From: Verrucomicrobiota bacterium | GTDB taxonomy: Bacteria > Verrucomicrobiota > Verrucomicrobiia > Verrucomicrobiales > DEV007 | Direction of reading: 5' to 3' | Assembly: GCA_003402735.1 (NCBI GenBank) | Contig: QQNE01000020.1 | Location: 1 to 49,775, forward strand | Length of the DNA: 49,775 nt | Shown: one piece after another, positions 7,843 through 15,819 of the stretch | How positions within the stretch are numbered: position 1 is the stretch's first letter | How the letters are laid out: each line of letters opens with the position of its first letter | The notes under the pieces: generated by a model | Seen by the model: the letters and a program-made list of their open reading frames with translations, nothing else | Told to the model about the DNA's origin: nothing | Databases searched by the model: none | Position numbers and translations under genes: made by a program

Positions 7843-10071
7843 GTGGCGCGCATTTTGGTGGTGGATCCCGGGATTGAGCCCGGTGGCGGGTGTGGCCGGG
7901 AGTGGCAGACCCGGTTGGTTGCGTTGGGGCACAGCGTCCCCCGGGTGAGCGCGGACGCGGCGGCGCTGGCTGCGGAGGTCACCGATTTGTCGGCGGAGGC
8001 GGTGATCGCGCTGGTCTCCGACGGCGCGGCAGGCGCGGCTTTGCTCGGAGTTTTGCGGCGGTGGCGTCGGGTAGAGGGGACAGTGCCGCTGCTTTTGGTT
8101 GCGGGACCTGGTTGGGACTGGCGCTGGCAGAAGGACGGTGCGGGACTGCACCCGTTTCTGGTGGTGGATGAAGCGACGGGATTTGCGGGTTTGCCGCAAG
8201 TGTTGAGCGAGTGGCTGCCCAAGGGGCCTGCCGCGGAACCGGCCATGCGCCAGGCGCTCCAGGTGTTGGGCGAGGCGATTTTGGTGGCCGATCTGGCGGG
8301 GAATGTCTCTTTTCTGAACCGCTCCGCAGAGGAATTGACCGGATGGCGCACAGAAGAGGCGCAAGGGCTTCCGGTGCCTGAGGTTTTCCGCCCCGGCGAG
8401 GCAACGCCCGCTGGAACGGCGCTGGTCCGCCGGGATGGAGCCGAGGTGTTGGTGGCAGGTCAGGCGGTTCCGCTCGAAGGGGAAGATGGTTCGCTCCTCG
8501 GATCCGTGCGCGTTTTTCGTCCGGTCCCGGTTTCCGGGGAGGAGCCTGTGGAGCCCGGGGACTTGGTCACGGCCATGGCCGACCCGGTGATCGTGATCGA
8601 TGCCACGGACCGAGTCACTTTTGTGAACGAGGCATCGAGACGATTTTTCCGCCGGTCTTCGGACCAGATCGTGGGAGAAGATTTTTGGGGCGGGATGCCC
8701 GCCGGGATGAGGGAACGGTTTGAGCCGGTCTTCGCCGAAGTGCGCCGGGAGAAGAAGCCGGCGGCCTGCGAATGCGAGTTGCCTGCTGAAGGGGAGTGGG
8801 TGCAATTTCGGATTCATGCCCTTGGAGAGGGGTTGCTTCTGATTCTCCGCAACGTGACGGAGGAAAAAGCGGCGGAGAAGGACCGGCGGCGCACGGAGCG
8901 TTTGGAAGCCCTGGAGCACTTGGCGCGCGGCTTTTCCCACGGCTTCAACAACCTCTTGACCGTGATTCTCGGGAACATCGCTCTCGCGGAATCGTGCAGC
9001 CGGGATCCGGTCCAGAAGGGAATGCTTCAGGAGGCGGGTCAAGCGGGTCGCAAGGCACAGGGCCTGGTCCAGCAAATCATGGTGTTTGCCCGGGGCGGAG
9101 TTCCCATCAAGGGGCTTTTGCCAATCGCGCCGCTGCTCCGGCAAATGGTGAAGGAGCGTCAAGCCGAACATCCCGGGCTTGTTTACCGGTTGGATTTGGA
9201 GGGGATGGAAATCGTGGTTCGGGCGGATGCGAAGCAGTTGCGGCGTCTGTTGGAGAACCTGTTGCTCAATGCGGAGCAGGCCTCCACCGCGGACGGGGTC
9301 ATCGGGGTGGTGGGCCGTTCGGAAAATGCAGCGGACGGTTCGGCATGGCTTGTGATCGAGGTCTCCGACGCCGGGGCCGGCATGGAGCCGGACGTGTTGC
9401 GCCAGGCGTTTGAGCCCTTTTTCTCGACCCGTCAACCGCTCAACGCCACCGGTCTGGGACTGACAGTGTGTGAATCGATTGCCCGAGCGCACGGAGGCAC
9501 CGTGTGGCTCAAGTCCGCTCCCGGGGAAGGGACGGTGGTCACGGTGCGGATCCCGTTGGCCCAGGCAACGGGGGCTGGCCCGCGGGTTGAGCCGTTTCGG
9601 AACGGGATGATTCCGTCTCTCAGCCAAACACCGCAGGCCCAGCCTCAGGCCGGGGCTCGCGGAGGAGCCCGAATCCTGGTCCTGGAAGACGAGTCCCTGA
9701 TCCGCCGGTTGATCCACACCACGTTGACCCAGGCCGGGCATCGCGTGGACGAGAGCCGGGAGGGGCAATCCGCCGTGAAGGCCTACCAGCAGGCGGCGCT
9801 CTCGGGCGATCCCTATGACTTGTTGATCATGGATCTGACCATCGAGGACGGGATGGGTGGAGTCGAGGCCATGGATTGCATCCGGCGATTCGATCCGCGT
9901 GCCTGCGCGATTGTCTCCAGCGGTTACAACGACGACCCCGCGATGGCGGACCCGCAGCGTTTCGGTTTCAGCGCGGTGCTGCCCAAGCCTTACCAGCCGT
10001 TGGAATTGGTCGATGCGGTGGAGGCGATGTTGCGAGGCTTGCGGCAGGAGAGGGGATCAGCTGGGGCGTGA
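7843..10071 (+). CDS. Hybrid sensor histidine kinase (PAS-PAS-HisKA-HATPase-REC)
   Basis: The 742-residue protein starts with a receiver-like segment lacking a clear phospho-acceptor (about 1-130), then two PAS modules (about 135-223 and 240-343). The dimerisation box has His366 in FSHGFNNLL. The ATPase domain shows the N box (ENLLLNAEQAS), G1 (DAGAGM), F box (FEPFFST) and G2 (GLGLTVC). A C-terminal REC domain carries Asp664 in LLIMDLTIEDG and Lys in LPKPY. It is cytoplasmic by absence of membrane segments. The frame is open from TTG 7813, but GTG 7843 has AGGAAG eight bases upstream and begins directly with MARILVVD, so I prefer it. The H-box has Gly where SHDFNN is usual. Cognate partner is unknown; the PAS-only protein upstream shares its overall design. 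Confidence 0.9.
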   Translation: MARILVVDPGIEPGGGCGREWQTRLVALGHSVPRVSADAAALAAEVTDLSAEAVIALVSDGAAGAALLGVLRRWRRVEGTVPLLLVAGPGWDWRWQKDGAGLHPFLVVDEATGFAGLPQVLSEWLPKGPAAEPAMRQALQVLGEAILVADLAGNVSFLNRSAEELTGWRTEEAQGLPVPEVFRPGEATPAGTALVRRDGAEVLVAGQAVPLEGEDGSLLGSVRVFRPVPVSGEEPVEPGDLVTAMADPVIVIDATDRVTFVNEASRRFFRRSSDQIVGEDFWGGMPAGMRERFEPVFAEVRREKKPAACECELPAEGEWVQFRIHALGEGLLLILRNVTEEKAAEKDRRRTERLEALEHLARGFSHGFNNLLTVILGNIALAESCSRDPVQKGMLQEAGQAGRKAQGLVQQIMVFARGGVPIKGLLPIAPLLRQMVKERQAEHPGLVYRLDLEGMEIVVRADAKQLRRLLENLLLNAEQASTADGVIGVVGRSENAADGSAWLVIEVSDAGAGMEPDVLRQAFEPFFSTRQPLNATGLGLTVCESIARAHGGTVWLKSAPGEGTVVTVRIPLAQATGAGPRVEPFRNGMIPSLSQTPQAQPQAGARGGARILVLEDESLIRRLIHTTLTQAGHRVDESREGQSAVKAYQQAALSGDPYDLLIMDLTIEDGMGGVEAMDCIRRFDPRACAIVSSGYNDDPAMADPQRFGFSAVLPKPYQPLELVDAVEAMLRGLRQERGSAGA

Positions 10072-10126
10072 GGCTGGACGAAAAAAATCGTTGCAACTCG
10101 TTGAGGGGCCTGTTGTTCACTCTTTC

Positions 10127-10684
10127 ATGAAAAACTCTCAAGTTCTCACTTTGTTCACTGCGGTGGCCTTGGCGGGCTCCGTTTCGGGTTGGGCCGCCGA
10201 TCAGGAGAAGCCCGCAGCTGAAGGGGCGGGAAAACCGCCGGTGCGGCGCGATGGTGACCGTCCTCTTGGCGAACGTCCTCCCGGAGACCGTCCTCCTGGC
10301 GGACCGGGTGCCCCTGGTGGGCCGGGGATGGGACCCCGCCATGAGATGCCGCCCAAGTTCAGTGACATCGACACCGACCAAAGCGGAGATGTCTCCCAGG
10401 AAGAGTGGGTGAGTTTTCACGTCAAACGGGCCGAGCAGCGCTCCCGGGAGGCGTTTGGTTTCCTCGATGGCAACAAGGATGGCAAGCTGGTTGAAGCGGA
10501 GCTGCCCAAGCCGCGGATGGGTGGCGAGGGGCCCCCGCGCGAGGGTGGTCGTCCCGCACCGCGTCCGGAGGGAGATGGGAAGGCACCGAAGCGGCCTTCG
10601 GCGGAGGGAGATCGCCCTGGACCGCGTCCGGAGGGAGACGGTCAAGTTCCAAAGCGGCCGCCGTTGGAAGGCGACCGGCGCTGA
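10127..10684 (+). CDS. Secreted proline-rich EF-hand protein
   Basis: A 185-residue protein with a signal peptide (VLTLFTAVALAGSVSGWAA). After a Pro/Gly/Arg-rich stretch come two EF-hand loops, DIDTDQSGDVSQEEW and DGNKDGKLVEAEL, both with the expected D-x-D/N-x-S/D-G...E calcium ligands. The C-terminus is a tandem pair of about 20-residue Pro/Arg-rich units (PRPEGDGKAPKRPSAEGDRPG-like), also visible as a DNA repeat near 10557-10680. Such verrucomicrobial/planctomycetal EF-hand proteins are common and uncharacterised; calcium binding outside the cytoplasm is inferred. It follows the kinase by 55 bp and may be co-transcribed. Confidence 0.85.
   Translation: MKNSQVLTLFTAVALAGSVSGWAADQEKPAAEGAGKPPVRRDGDRPLGERPPGDRPPGGPGAPGGPGMGPRHEMPPKFSDIDTDQSGDVSQEEWVSFHVKRAEQRSREAFGFLDGNKDGKLVEAELPKPRMGGEGPPREGGRPAPRPEGDGKAPKRPSAEGDRPGPRPEGDGQVPKRPPLEGDRR
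10557..10680 (+). repeat. Tandem coding repeat, two Pro/Arg-rich units
   Basis: Two imperfect copies of about 60 bp encode PRPEGDG-x2-PKRP-x3-EGDR. Each begins with the same bases, ccgcgtccggagggaga. This looks like slippage-prone repeat expansion of a disordered tail. Confidence 0.6.
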
Positions 10685-10709
10685 GCGGATCTGACAGGAG
10701 AACCGGAAC

Positions 10710-10740
10710 GGGCTGCCGATGACCTCGTGCAGCCCACACT
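10710..10740 (+). terminator. Candidate rho-independent terminator of the EF-hand gene
   Basis: GGGCTGC at 10710-10716 pairs perfectly with GCAGCCC at 10729-10735, with a further CGA/TCG pairing inside the loop, and a T-rich stretch (ACACTCTTTT) follows. It lies between two convergent genes. Confidence 0.5.
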
Positions 10741-10760
10741 CTTTTCTGGGAGAGACCGGA

Positions 10761-11123
10761 TCAGGCGGCTTGGCTGGGCTGCCATTCGATGCGAGGGGCA
10801 TCGCTCCAGTTCGCTTCCAGCGCAAAGAATTCCCTTCGCTCGGGATGGAAGACATGGACGATGACGTCTCCGTAATCGAGAACGGTCCATTGGCTGTCCA
10901 TTTTGCCGTCCACCCCGCGAGGCGCCCGACCGTGCGTGGAGCGAAGTTGTTCCTTCACCTCGTCCCGAATGGCGCGGAGGTGGGGCTTCGAGGTTCCCGA
11001 ACAGATCACGAAAAAATCTGCAATCGAGGAGATGCCCCTGAGATCCAGAATGACGATATCGTTTGCCTGTTTCCGGTCAGCCAGGCGGGCGATCTCTTCT
11101 GCCAATGAGAGTGCGCTGATCAA
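10761..11123 (-). CDS. rsfS: Ribosomal silencing factor RsfS
   Basis: The 120-residue protein matches RsfS throughout: LAEEIARLADRKQANDIVILDL, SSIADFFVICSGTS, HLRAIRDEV, then the C-terminal WTVLDYGDVIVHVFHPERREFFALE-type segment (core VLDYGDVIVHVF). RsfS binds ribosomal protein L14 on the 50S subunit and blocks subunit joining when nutrients are short. No ATG exists in frame between the upstream gene and the conserved start, so the start is probably TTG 11123, which puts about ten residues before the conserved domain as in E. coli; CTG 11144 is the main alternative. The usual nadD neighbour is absent. Confidence 0.87.
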   Translation of the reverse strand: MISALSLAEEIARLADRKQANDIVILDLRGISSIADFFVICSGTSKPHLRAIRDEVKEQLRSTHGRAPRGVDGKMDSQWTVLDYGDVIVHVFHPERREFFALEANWSDAPRIEWQPSQAA

Positions 11124-11220
11124 GGAAGGAGTCGTGGAAGCCAGGAAAGAAATGTAGGGGCGTCTGGAGGTTCTGGCAATCCCGAAATCTGCGGGCTGCC
11201 AAAAGCCGGGGCCGAAAGAA

Positions 11221-11619
11221 CTATTCCTGGATGCTGGTTGGGCTGGGGATTTCTCCGTTCTCGTAGGCTTCCCAAAGGGATTCCAGGAACGGATCGGTGA
11301 GTTCGAGGGCGATGGCGCGGGCGAACAATTCAAAGTCGTCGGCGATGTAACCGGCCAGTTCGTGTTCGTCGGTCGCTTGACTCGCGATTTGGAAGCTGTG
11401 CTCCCGGATCTCGTCGATCATTTCCTCGTATTCGTCGTTGGCGTCGCGGTCGCCCCATTCTTTGTCGACCAAAGTGAGTACGCGGTTCAACTCGCGTTCA
11501 AATTCTTCATCCTCGCGCGAGGCGAGAATTTCGTCACAGTCGATGTCGCTGAAGACTTCCGGGGTCAAGACCCGCTCCTCAGTGATGGCGGCTAGAAGAT
11601 CCTGCAGAGAGCTTTCCAT
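11221..11619 (-). CDS. Acidic hypothetical protein
   Basis: A 132-residue, strongly acidic protein predicted to be mostly helical, without signal peptide or membrane segment. Asp and Glu dominate (for example DIDCDEILASREDEEFE and DANDEYEEMIDEI). I do not recognise a family. ATG 11619 is preferred to upstream starts because the upstream residues overlap the terminator of the preceding gene. It lies about 100 bp upstream of rsfS on the same strand, with no clear terminator between, so the two may form an operon. Confidence 0.65.
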   Translation of the reverse strand: MESSLQDLLAAITEERVLTPEVFSDIDCDEILASREDEEFERELNRVLTLVDKEWGDRDANDEYEEMIDEIREHSFQIASQATDEHELAGYIADDFELFARAIALELTDPFLESLWEAYENGEIPSPTSIQE

Positions 11620-11674
11620 GGTTCGATGCGTGTGGTTTGGTTGTTTCTCCAACCACTTTCCCGGTTGGTCAAAG

Positions 11675-11710
11675 AAAAAACCCAACGTTCGCCCGTGGGC
11701 GAGAGTTGGG
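11675..11710 (-). terminator. Rho-independent terminator after the Gfo/Idh/MocA gene
   Basis: Reading leftward, CCCAAC (11710-11705 on the complement) and GTTGGG (11686-11681) form the outer stem and TCGCC/GGCGA an inner one around a CACG loop. A run of six T (complement of 11675-11680) follows at once. This is the clearest terminator in the window. Confidence 0.82.
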
Positions 11711-11743
11711 CTTTTGACGAAGAGGGGGGAGGAGAGGCGGAAA

Positions 11744-13150
11744 TCAGGCCTTGCCGGCCCAGGGAAGTTTGGTGGAGCCCGGCATGGCGGAGGTGTAAGA
11801 CCCGTCCGGATTGGGGGTGACTGGCGCGGCGCTTTCCCAGGTCAAATTGTCCGGAACGAGTTCGAAGTTGCTGGCCACGGCCTCGTCCCATTTGACTTCG
11901 ACGCCGGAGTAGGTGGCCAGGCGACCCAGGCAAGCGGTGAAGGAGCTGTGGGCCCCGAAGTAGGCGTTGTTGAGGCGGCTGCCGTCCTTGATGGCCGCGT
12001 GGAGGCGGTCATGTTCCACTTGATAGGGGTCAGAGGGAACGGCGTCCCGGTCCTGCCGGTATTTCCAAAGAGTTTTGCCCTGACGATCCGTGATGCGGCC
12101 TTCGGAGAGGTAGAGGATTCCCTTGGTGCCATGGATTTCCTCGGCGACCCGGGGCCAGGTGCCCTTGATTTGGCGGCACTGGCTGTTCATGACGACGCCG
12201 TTGGCGTAGCGGAATTCCACGTAGTGATGGTCGAAGATTTCACCGGTCTTGGGGCTCTCCCATCCCGTGCGGCAACCCATGCCCTGGGCGGAAACGGGGT
12301 GGCCGCCTTTTTCGCTGTCCCCGCTGACAAACCAGTTCACCACGTCGATGTTGTGCACGTGTTGTTCAGCGATGTGATCTCCGCAGGTCCAGGCGAAGTG
12401 ATACCAGTTGTGCATCTGGAATTGGAGCTCACTCCAACTGGGATCCCGGGAGACGGTCCAGGGACGACTGCCGTTCCACCAGCACTGGGCGGAGACGATG
12501 TCACCGATGAGGCCCTCCTCATGAACTTTTTTGAAGGCTTCCAGGTAGACATCCTGGTAGTGGCGCTGCAGGCCGACGACCACCTTGAGTCCCTTGCTGT
12601 CCGCCAGTTCCGCAGCCTTCAGCACCCGGTTGTAACCGCGCGCGTCCGTGCAGACCGGTTTTTCCATGAACACGTGCTTGCCGGCGTTGATGGCGGCCTC
12701 GAAATGCAGCGGGCGGAAGCCCGGTGAGGTGGTCAGCACCACGACGTCCGAAGATTCGATCACATGCTGATACGCATCGAAGCCGACGAACTGGCGATTG
12801 GCGGGAAGGTCCGCCTTGTCGGCCTTGCCCGATTTTTGCAATTCTCCGAGGATCAGGTCCAGTCCCCCCGCCTTGCGTTGCGGCATGCGGCCGAGGAGAC
12901 GGTCTTCGAAGACGTCCCCGGCGGCAACCAACTGGGCGGCATCGTTGGCTTGCAAGGTTTGCAGGACGGCCTTGCTGCCCCGGCCTCCGGTTCCCACAAT
13001 TCCGACCTTGATGCGGTCACTCCCGGCGACCTGCGCGCAGGCCTCGATCGGCAGGGAAACGGCGGCCGCCGCCGCAGCGGTGCCGGCCAGGAAATTGCGG
13101 CGGGTGGAAGGGGTCTCCGGGGCGTTGGCGGAAGGGCTGGGTGGGTTCAT
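11744..13150 (-). CDS. Tat-exported Gfo/Idh/MocA family oxidoreductase
   Basis: The 468-residue protein has a twin-arginine signal (STRRNFLAG followed by an Ala-rich hydrophobic stretch), so it is probably exported folded with its cofactor. The N-terminal Rossmann fold carries the dinucleotide motif GIVGTGGRG, and the conserved EKPVCTD holds the lysine typical of the family active site. The C-terminal half is the alpha/beta substrate domain with GTKGILYL. Family members oxidise or reduce sugars and related polyols using bound NAD(P); the substrate cannot be read. It stands alone, with its own terminator at 11675-11710. Confidence 0.92.
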   Translation of the reverse strand: MNPPSPSANAPETPSTRRNFLAGTAAAAAAVSLPIEACAQVAGSDRIKVGIVGTGGRGSKAVLQTLQANDAAQLVAAGDVFEDRLLGRMPQRKAGGLDLILGELQKSGKADKADLPANRQFVGFDAYQHVIESSDVVVLTTSPGFRPLHFEAAINAGKHVFMEKPVCTDARGYNRVLKAAELADSKGLKVVVGLQRHYQDVYLEAFKKVHEEGLIGDIVSAQCWWNGSRPWTVSRDPSWSELQFQMHNWYHFAWTCGDHIAEQHVHNIDVVNWFVSGDSEKGGHPVSAQGMGCRTGWESPKTGEIFDHHYVEFRYANGVVMNSQCRQIKGTWPRVAEEIHGTKGILYLSEGRITDRQGKTLWKYRQDRDAVPSDPYQVEHDRLHAAIKDGSRLNNAYFGAHSSFTACLGRLATYSGVEVKWDEAVASNFELVPDNLTWESAAPVTPNPDGSYTSAMPGSTKLPWAGKA

Positions 13151-13276
13151 AAGATTGGGATTCGGGCTGAATAGGGGCTAGCCTATCTTCGCATGGACGG
13201 GCCCTCCGTTGGACAGGATTTCGTGGTCCAGAGCGGATTTGTTCTGGGGCCGCGCGATCGTCGGCCCGTGCAAGGT

Positions 13277-13912
13277 TCAGGGTCGGTATTCGCGGACGCT
13301 GCCGTTGTAGGGGTCGACCTGGATGCAGAAGAAATTGCGAGGAGTGGCCGAGGCTCCTTCATCGGCCACCATGGTCAAATACCACTGCTCGTTCTTCGGC
13401 AGGTCGGTGGAACCGTCTGGCCGGAACCGGAAGGAGCGGTAGGCCACCCGGGCCACTTCCAGACCGGAGCCGAAGTAGGTCACGGCATCGACCGTCCCAG
13501 TGCTGAGCCCGGGTTTGGAGGGATCGAGGAGGGAGGAGAGGGGGCGGGAGAACATCACCGGATCGTTGAGACGGTAGACCTCGACCAACGGGGCCAGCTC
13601 GCCTTGATCGTTGTATTGGAAATATTGGCAGGCGCGGTATTCGTCCACGATTTGGGCGCTGGCGACGTCGTGGAAATTGTAGAACCGCACTTCCACGTCG
13701 CTCCCCGTGGACAACGCCTGTTGTTGGGCTTGGGCCAGCCAGTTGCGCATGACTTCTCCCTGTGAGGAGAGTTCACTGGCGCGGAGCAAACTGAAGAGGT
13801 TCGGAGCCGCCATGGCCAGGAGGAAGCCGACGACGGTGATCACCACGAGCATCTCGGCGAGCGACCAGCCGCGGCGGGAAGAGACTTCTCGGCGTGAGAG
13901 GGAACGATTCAT
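13277..13912 (-). CDS. Prepilin-like protein, Verru_Chthon cassette protein D type
   Basis: A 211-residue pseudopilin. The leader is basic (MNRSLSRREVSSRRG) and cleaved before WSLAEMLVVITVVGFLLAM, the type IV prepilin/pseudopilin motif with Glu at position +5 after the cleavage site. The body resembles GspH-like minor pseudopilins and shows the EVRFY and EYRACQYFQY segments I associate with the uncharacterised Verru_Chthon cassette protein D. ATG 13912 is chosen because the prepilin leader starts there. It is the third gene of the B-C-D run, 22 bp from the C gene. Confidence 0.8.
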   Translation of the reverse strand: MNRSLSRREVSSRRGWSLAEMLVVITVVGFLLAMAAPNLFSLLRASELSSQGEVMRNWLAQAQQQALSTGSDVEVRFYNFHDVASAQIVDEYRACQYFQYNDQGELAPLVEVYRLNDPVMFSRPLSSLLDPSKPGLSTGTVDAVTYFGSGLEVARVAYRSFRFRPDGSTDLPKNEQWYLTMVADEGASATPRNFFCIQVDPYNGSVREYRP

Positions 13913-13934
13913 TGCGTTGGAGTGAGGGAGCGGT

Positions 13935-15095
13935 TCAGGGGGATTTGCTCGAGGGCGGCACGGACCATTTCGCCCCGTTGATCCGGATGGTGGAGGTAAA
14001 CACCTTGTAACTGACATCGACCCCACCGGGTCTGGTGGATTCGCGGTTGAAGGCTTCGATGAGCTGGTTCAGATCCCGTTGGTAGGCGTCGGCCGCCTGC
14101 ATCCAGTTGGGCGGGATGAACGTGTCCATGAAACGCTGGCCGTAGCGCTCCTCGAGCCGCATCGCGGTGACTTCGTCGATGGCGACCATGGTGATCACGA
14201 TCAGGGGCGGGAGGGTGTGGAGGGGCCATCGGGAGGCGTCGGCTGGATTCGCCGAATCATAGACAAATCTGGGGGCGACCCGGGCGGTGGAATCCCGATC
14301 GGCCGCGGCGAGGGCGGCCATGTCCGTCACTCCGGTGGCACGTCCGGTGTCCGCCACGGCCTCGCGGGGCGACACCAGGAACGCGACAATGTTTTCGGCG
14401 AGCGGCCGGAGGGATCCGGAGTTTCCGCCGGTGCCGAGGGGGACGGTGATCCACTTGGCGCGGTCGGTGAGTTGGCCTCCGTTGGCATCGGCTTCGTTGG
14501 CTGCGGCATAGACTTGATTCCGCTCCGTGGGCGGGAGAAACTCCATCAAGCGGTAACGGATCTTTGGCTCATACATGGAGGAGAGGAACGTGGGCCGGAA
14601 AGAGTCATCGGAAACCAGGGCCACGAAGTAACCCCGTCCGTTGAGCAGGTTCGTCAGGGGGCCATACCGCTGGTCGGCCGTGGAGCCGAGCGGGGCCTGG
14701 AAGAAGAGGGCGTGGCCTGGACCCGGGGCGACAATGCCGCTGACCCGGAGGTCCCGGGTTTGCAGGGTGCGGAACTGCAGTTCGGATTGGATCTGGAATT
14801 CCTTGGGAACAAAATCTTTCGGGTCCGCGTAATCCGAGGCCCGTTTCCCCTTGGCATCGACCTGTTCGAAGTAGGCGTTGAGCGTGGCTTGGCTCACGTT
14901 CTTGCTGATGATGTCATAGGCCAGCCGCGCCTCGCGAAACTGGGAAATTTGGGTCCGGGAGAATTCCCAGGTCTTTTGGGTTTGATCCAGCAGGCCGACG
15001 AACATCAGCATGATGGAGGTGAGCACCGTCATCGAGAGGAGAAGTTCGACCAGGGAGAATCCATGATCGGGGGCCTTGGGGTGGGCGGGCTGCAT
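13935..15095 (-). CDS. Prepilin-like protein, Verru_Chthon cassette protein C type
   Basis: A 386-residue protein with a prepilin leader and cleavage site (HGFSLVELLLSMTVLTSIM), long for a pseudopilin and comparable to GspJ/PulJ-like minor components. The segments FREARLAYDIISKNVSQATLNAYF and HALFFQAPLG match my memory of Verru_Chthon cassette protein C. The role is unknown; secretion or surface-fibre assembly is plausible from the leader. It sits between the B and D type genes on the same strand with 25 and 22 bp spacing, so the three are one transcription unit. Confidence 0.8.
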   Translation of the reverse strand: MQPAHPKAPDHGFSLVELLLSMTVLTSIMLMFVGLLDQTQKTWEFSRTQISQFREARLAYDIISKNVSQATLNAYFEQVDAKGKRASDYADPKDFVPKEFQIQSELQFRTLQTRDLRVSGIVAPGPGHALFFQAPLGSTADQRYGPLTNLLNGRGYFVALVSDDSFRPTFLSSMYEPKIRYRLMEFLPPTERNQVYAAANEADANGGQLTDRAKWITVPLGTGGNSGSLRPLAENIVAFLVSPREAVADTGRATGVTDMAALAAADRDSTARVAPRFVYDSANPADASRWPLHTLPPLIVITMVAIDEVTAMRLEERYGQRFMDTFIPPNWMQAADAYQRDLNQLIEAFNRESTRPGGVDVSYKVFTSTIRINGAKWSVPPSSKSP

Positions 15096-15120
15096 CGGCG
15101 TAGGGGTGCCTGGGTTCTGG

Positions 15121-15702
15121 CTAGTTTCCGGTGGCCGTCATCTCATCGACGAGTCGGGTCATCGTCGAACGATAGGTGCGGATGGATGGCCAATTCTGTT
15201 CGAGATCAAACTTGGCGATGGCGTCGATCGATGGAGCGGAGGTGATTTCCATGATGATGAGCTGCATCGGCTCGCTCTTGCTCGGATCGGAGGTGTTGAA
15301 GAGTTGGGCGGCGGTGTTGCCGAGGCGTGCGGGCAATTGCATCGGGATGGTTTGCCCCCCGTTGTCTGCTCCAGGCAGAATCAGGCGGACGGTGTAAATG
15401 GCCCGGTCCTTTTCCGATTCCGGGACCCGGATCCCCTGGTCGTCGTAAAACCGGACGTTGCTCCCGGTCGCACGGTAATCATACTTGCCGCGCAACTGCC
15501 AGTCGGTCTGAGCGATTTCTGCAACGATCAACTGGTGGATGCGGGCCTCGATGGCGGTGTCCGTGGCGCGTTTCATGGTCATGACGCCCTGGGGAATCAT
15601 GGCCAGGAGACCGACCAGGGCGATCGCGCTGATGCCAACGGCGAGCGTCACTTCGATCAGGGTAAAGCCTCGCGTGGGGCGGGCGGGCGGCAGGGGATTC
15701 AT
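15121..15702 (-). CDS. Prepilin-like protein, Verru_Chthon cassette protein B type
   Basis: A 193-residue pseudopilin with leader and cleavage site RGFTLIEVTLAVGISAIALVG, like GspI/V minor pseudopilins. A short downstream segment VRFYDDQGIRVPE is typical of the B member of the cassette as I recall it. ATG 15702 or GTG 15717 could be the start; the difference is five residues before the leader. No cassette A gene (a much larger protein) is present upstream: the next gene is pckG. Confidence 0.77.
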   Translation of the reverse strand: MNPLPPARPTRGFTLIEVTLAVGISAIALVGLLAMIPQGVMTMKRATDTAIEARIHQLIVAEIAQTDWQLRGKYDYRATGSNVRFYDDQGIRVPESEKDRAIYTVRLILPGADNGGQTIPMQLPARLGNTAAQLFNTSDPSKSEPMQLIIMEITSAPSIDAIAKFDLEQNWPSIRTYRSTMTRLVDEMTATGN

Positions 15703-15780
15703 CGCGGTCAGGTTCACCGGAGGCGCAAGGGGTTTCGGAACTACGGCTCGAGACTGATGCCATTACAAAGACAATACAAG

Positions 15781-15798
15781 AAAAAAAGTGTCGGCACC
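15781..15798 (-). terminator. Weak terminator candidate after pckG
   Basis: On the complement, GGTG-CCGA-CACT is followed directly by seven T. The stem is only four pairs, one of them G-T, so termination is uncertain. Confidence 0.33.
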
Positions 15799-15819
15799 GT
15801 CCGGAATTTGGGGGGCATT

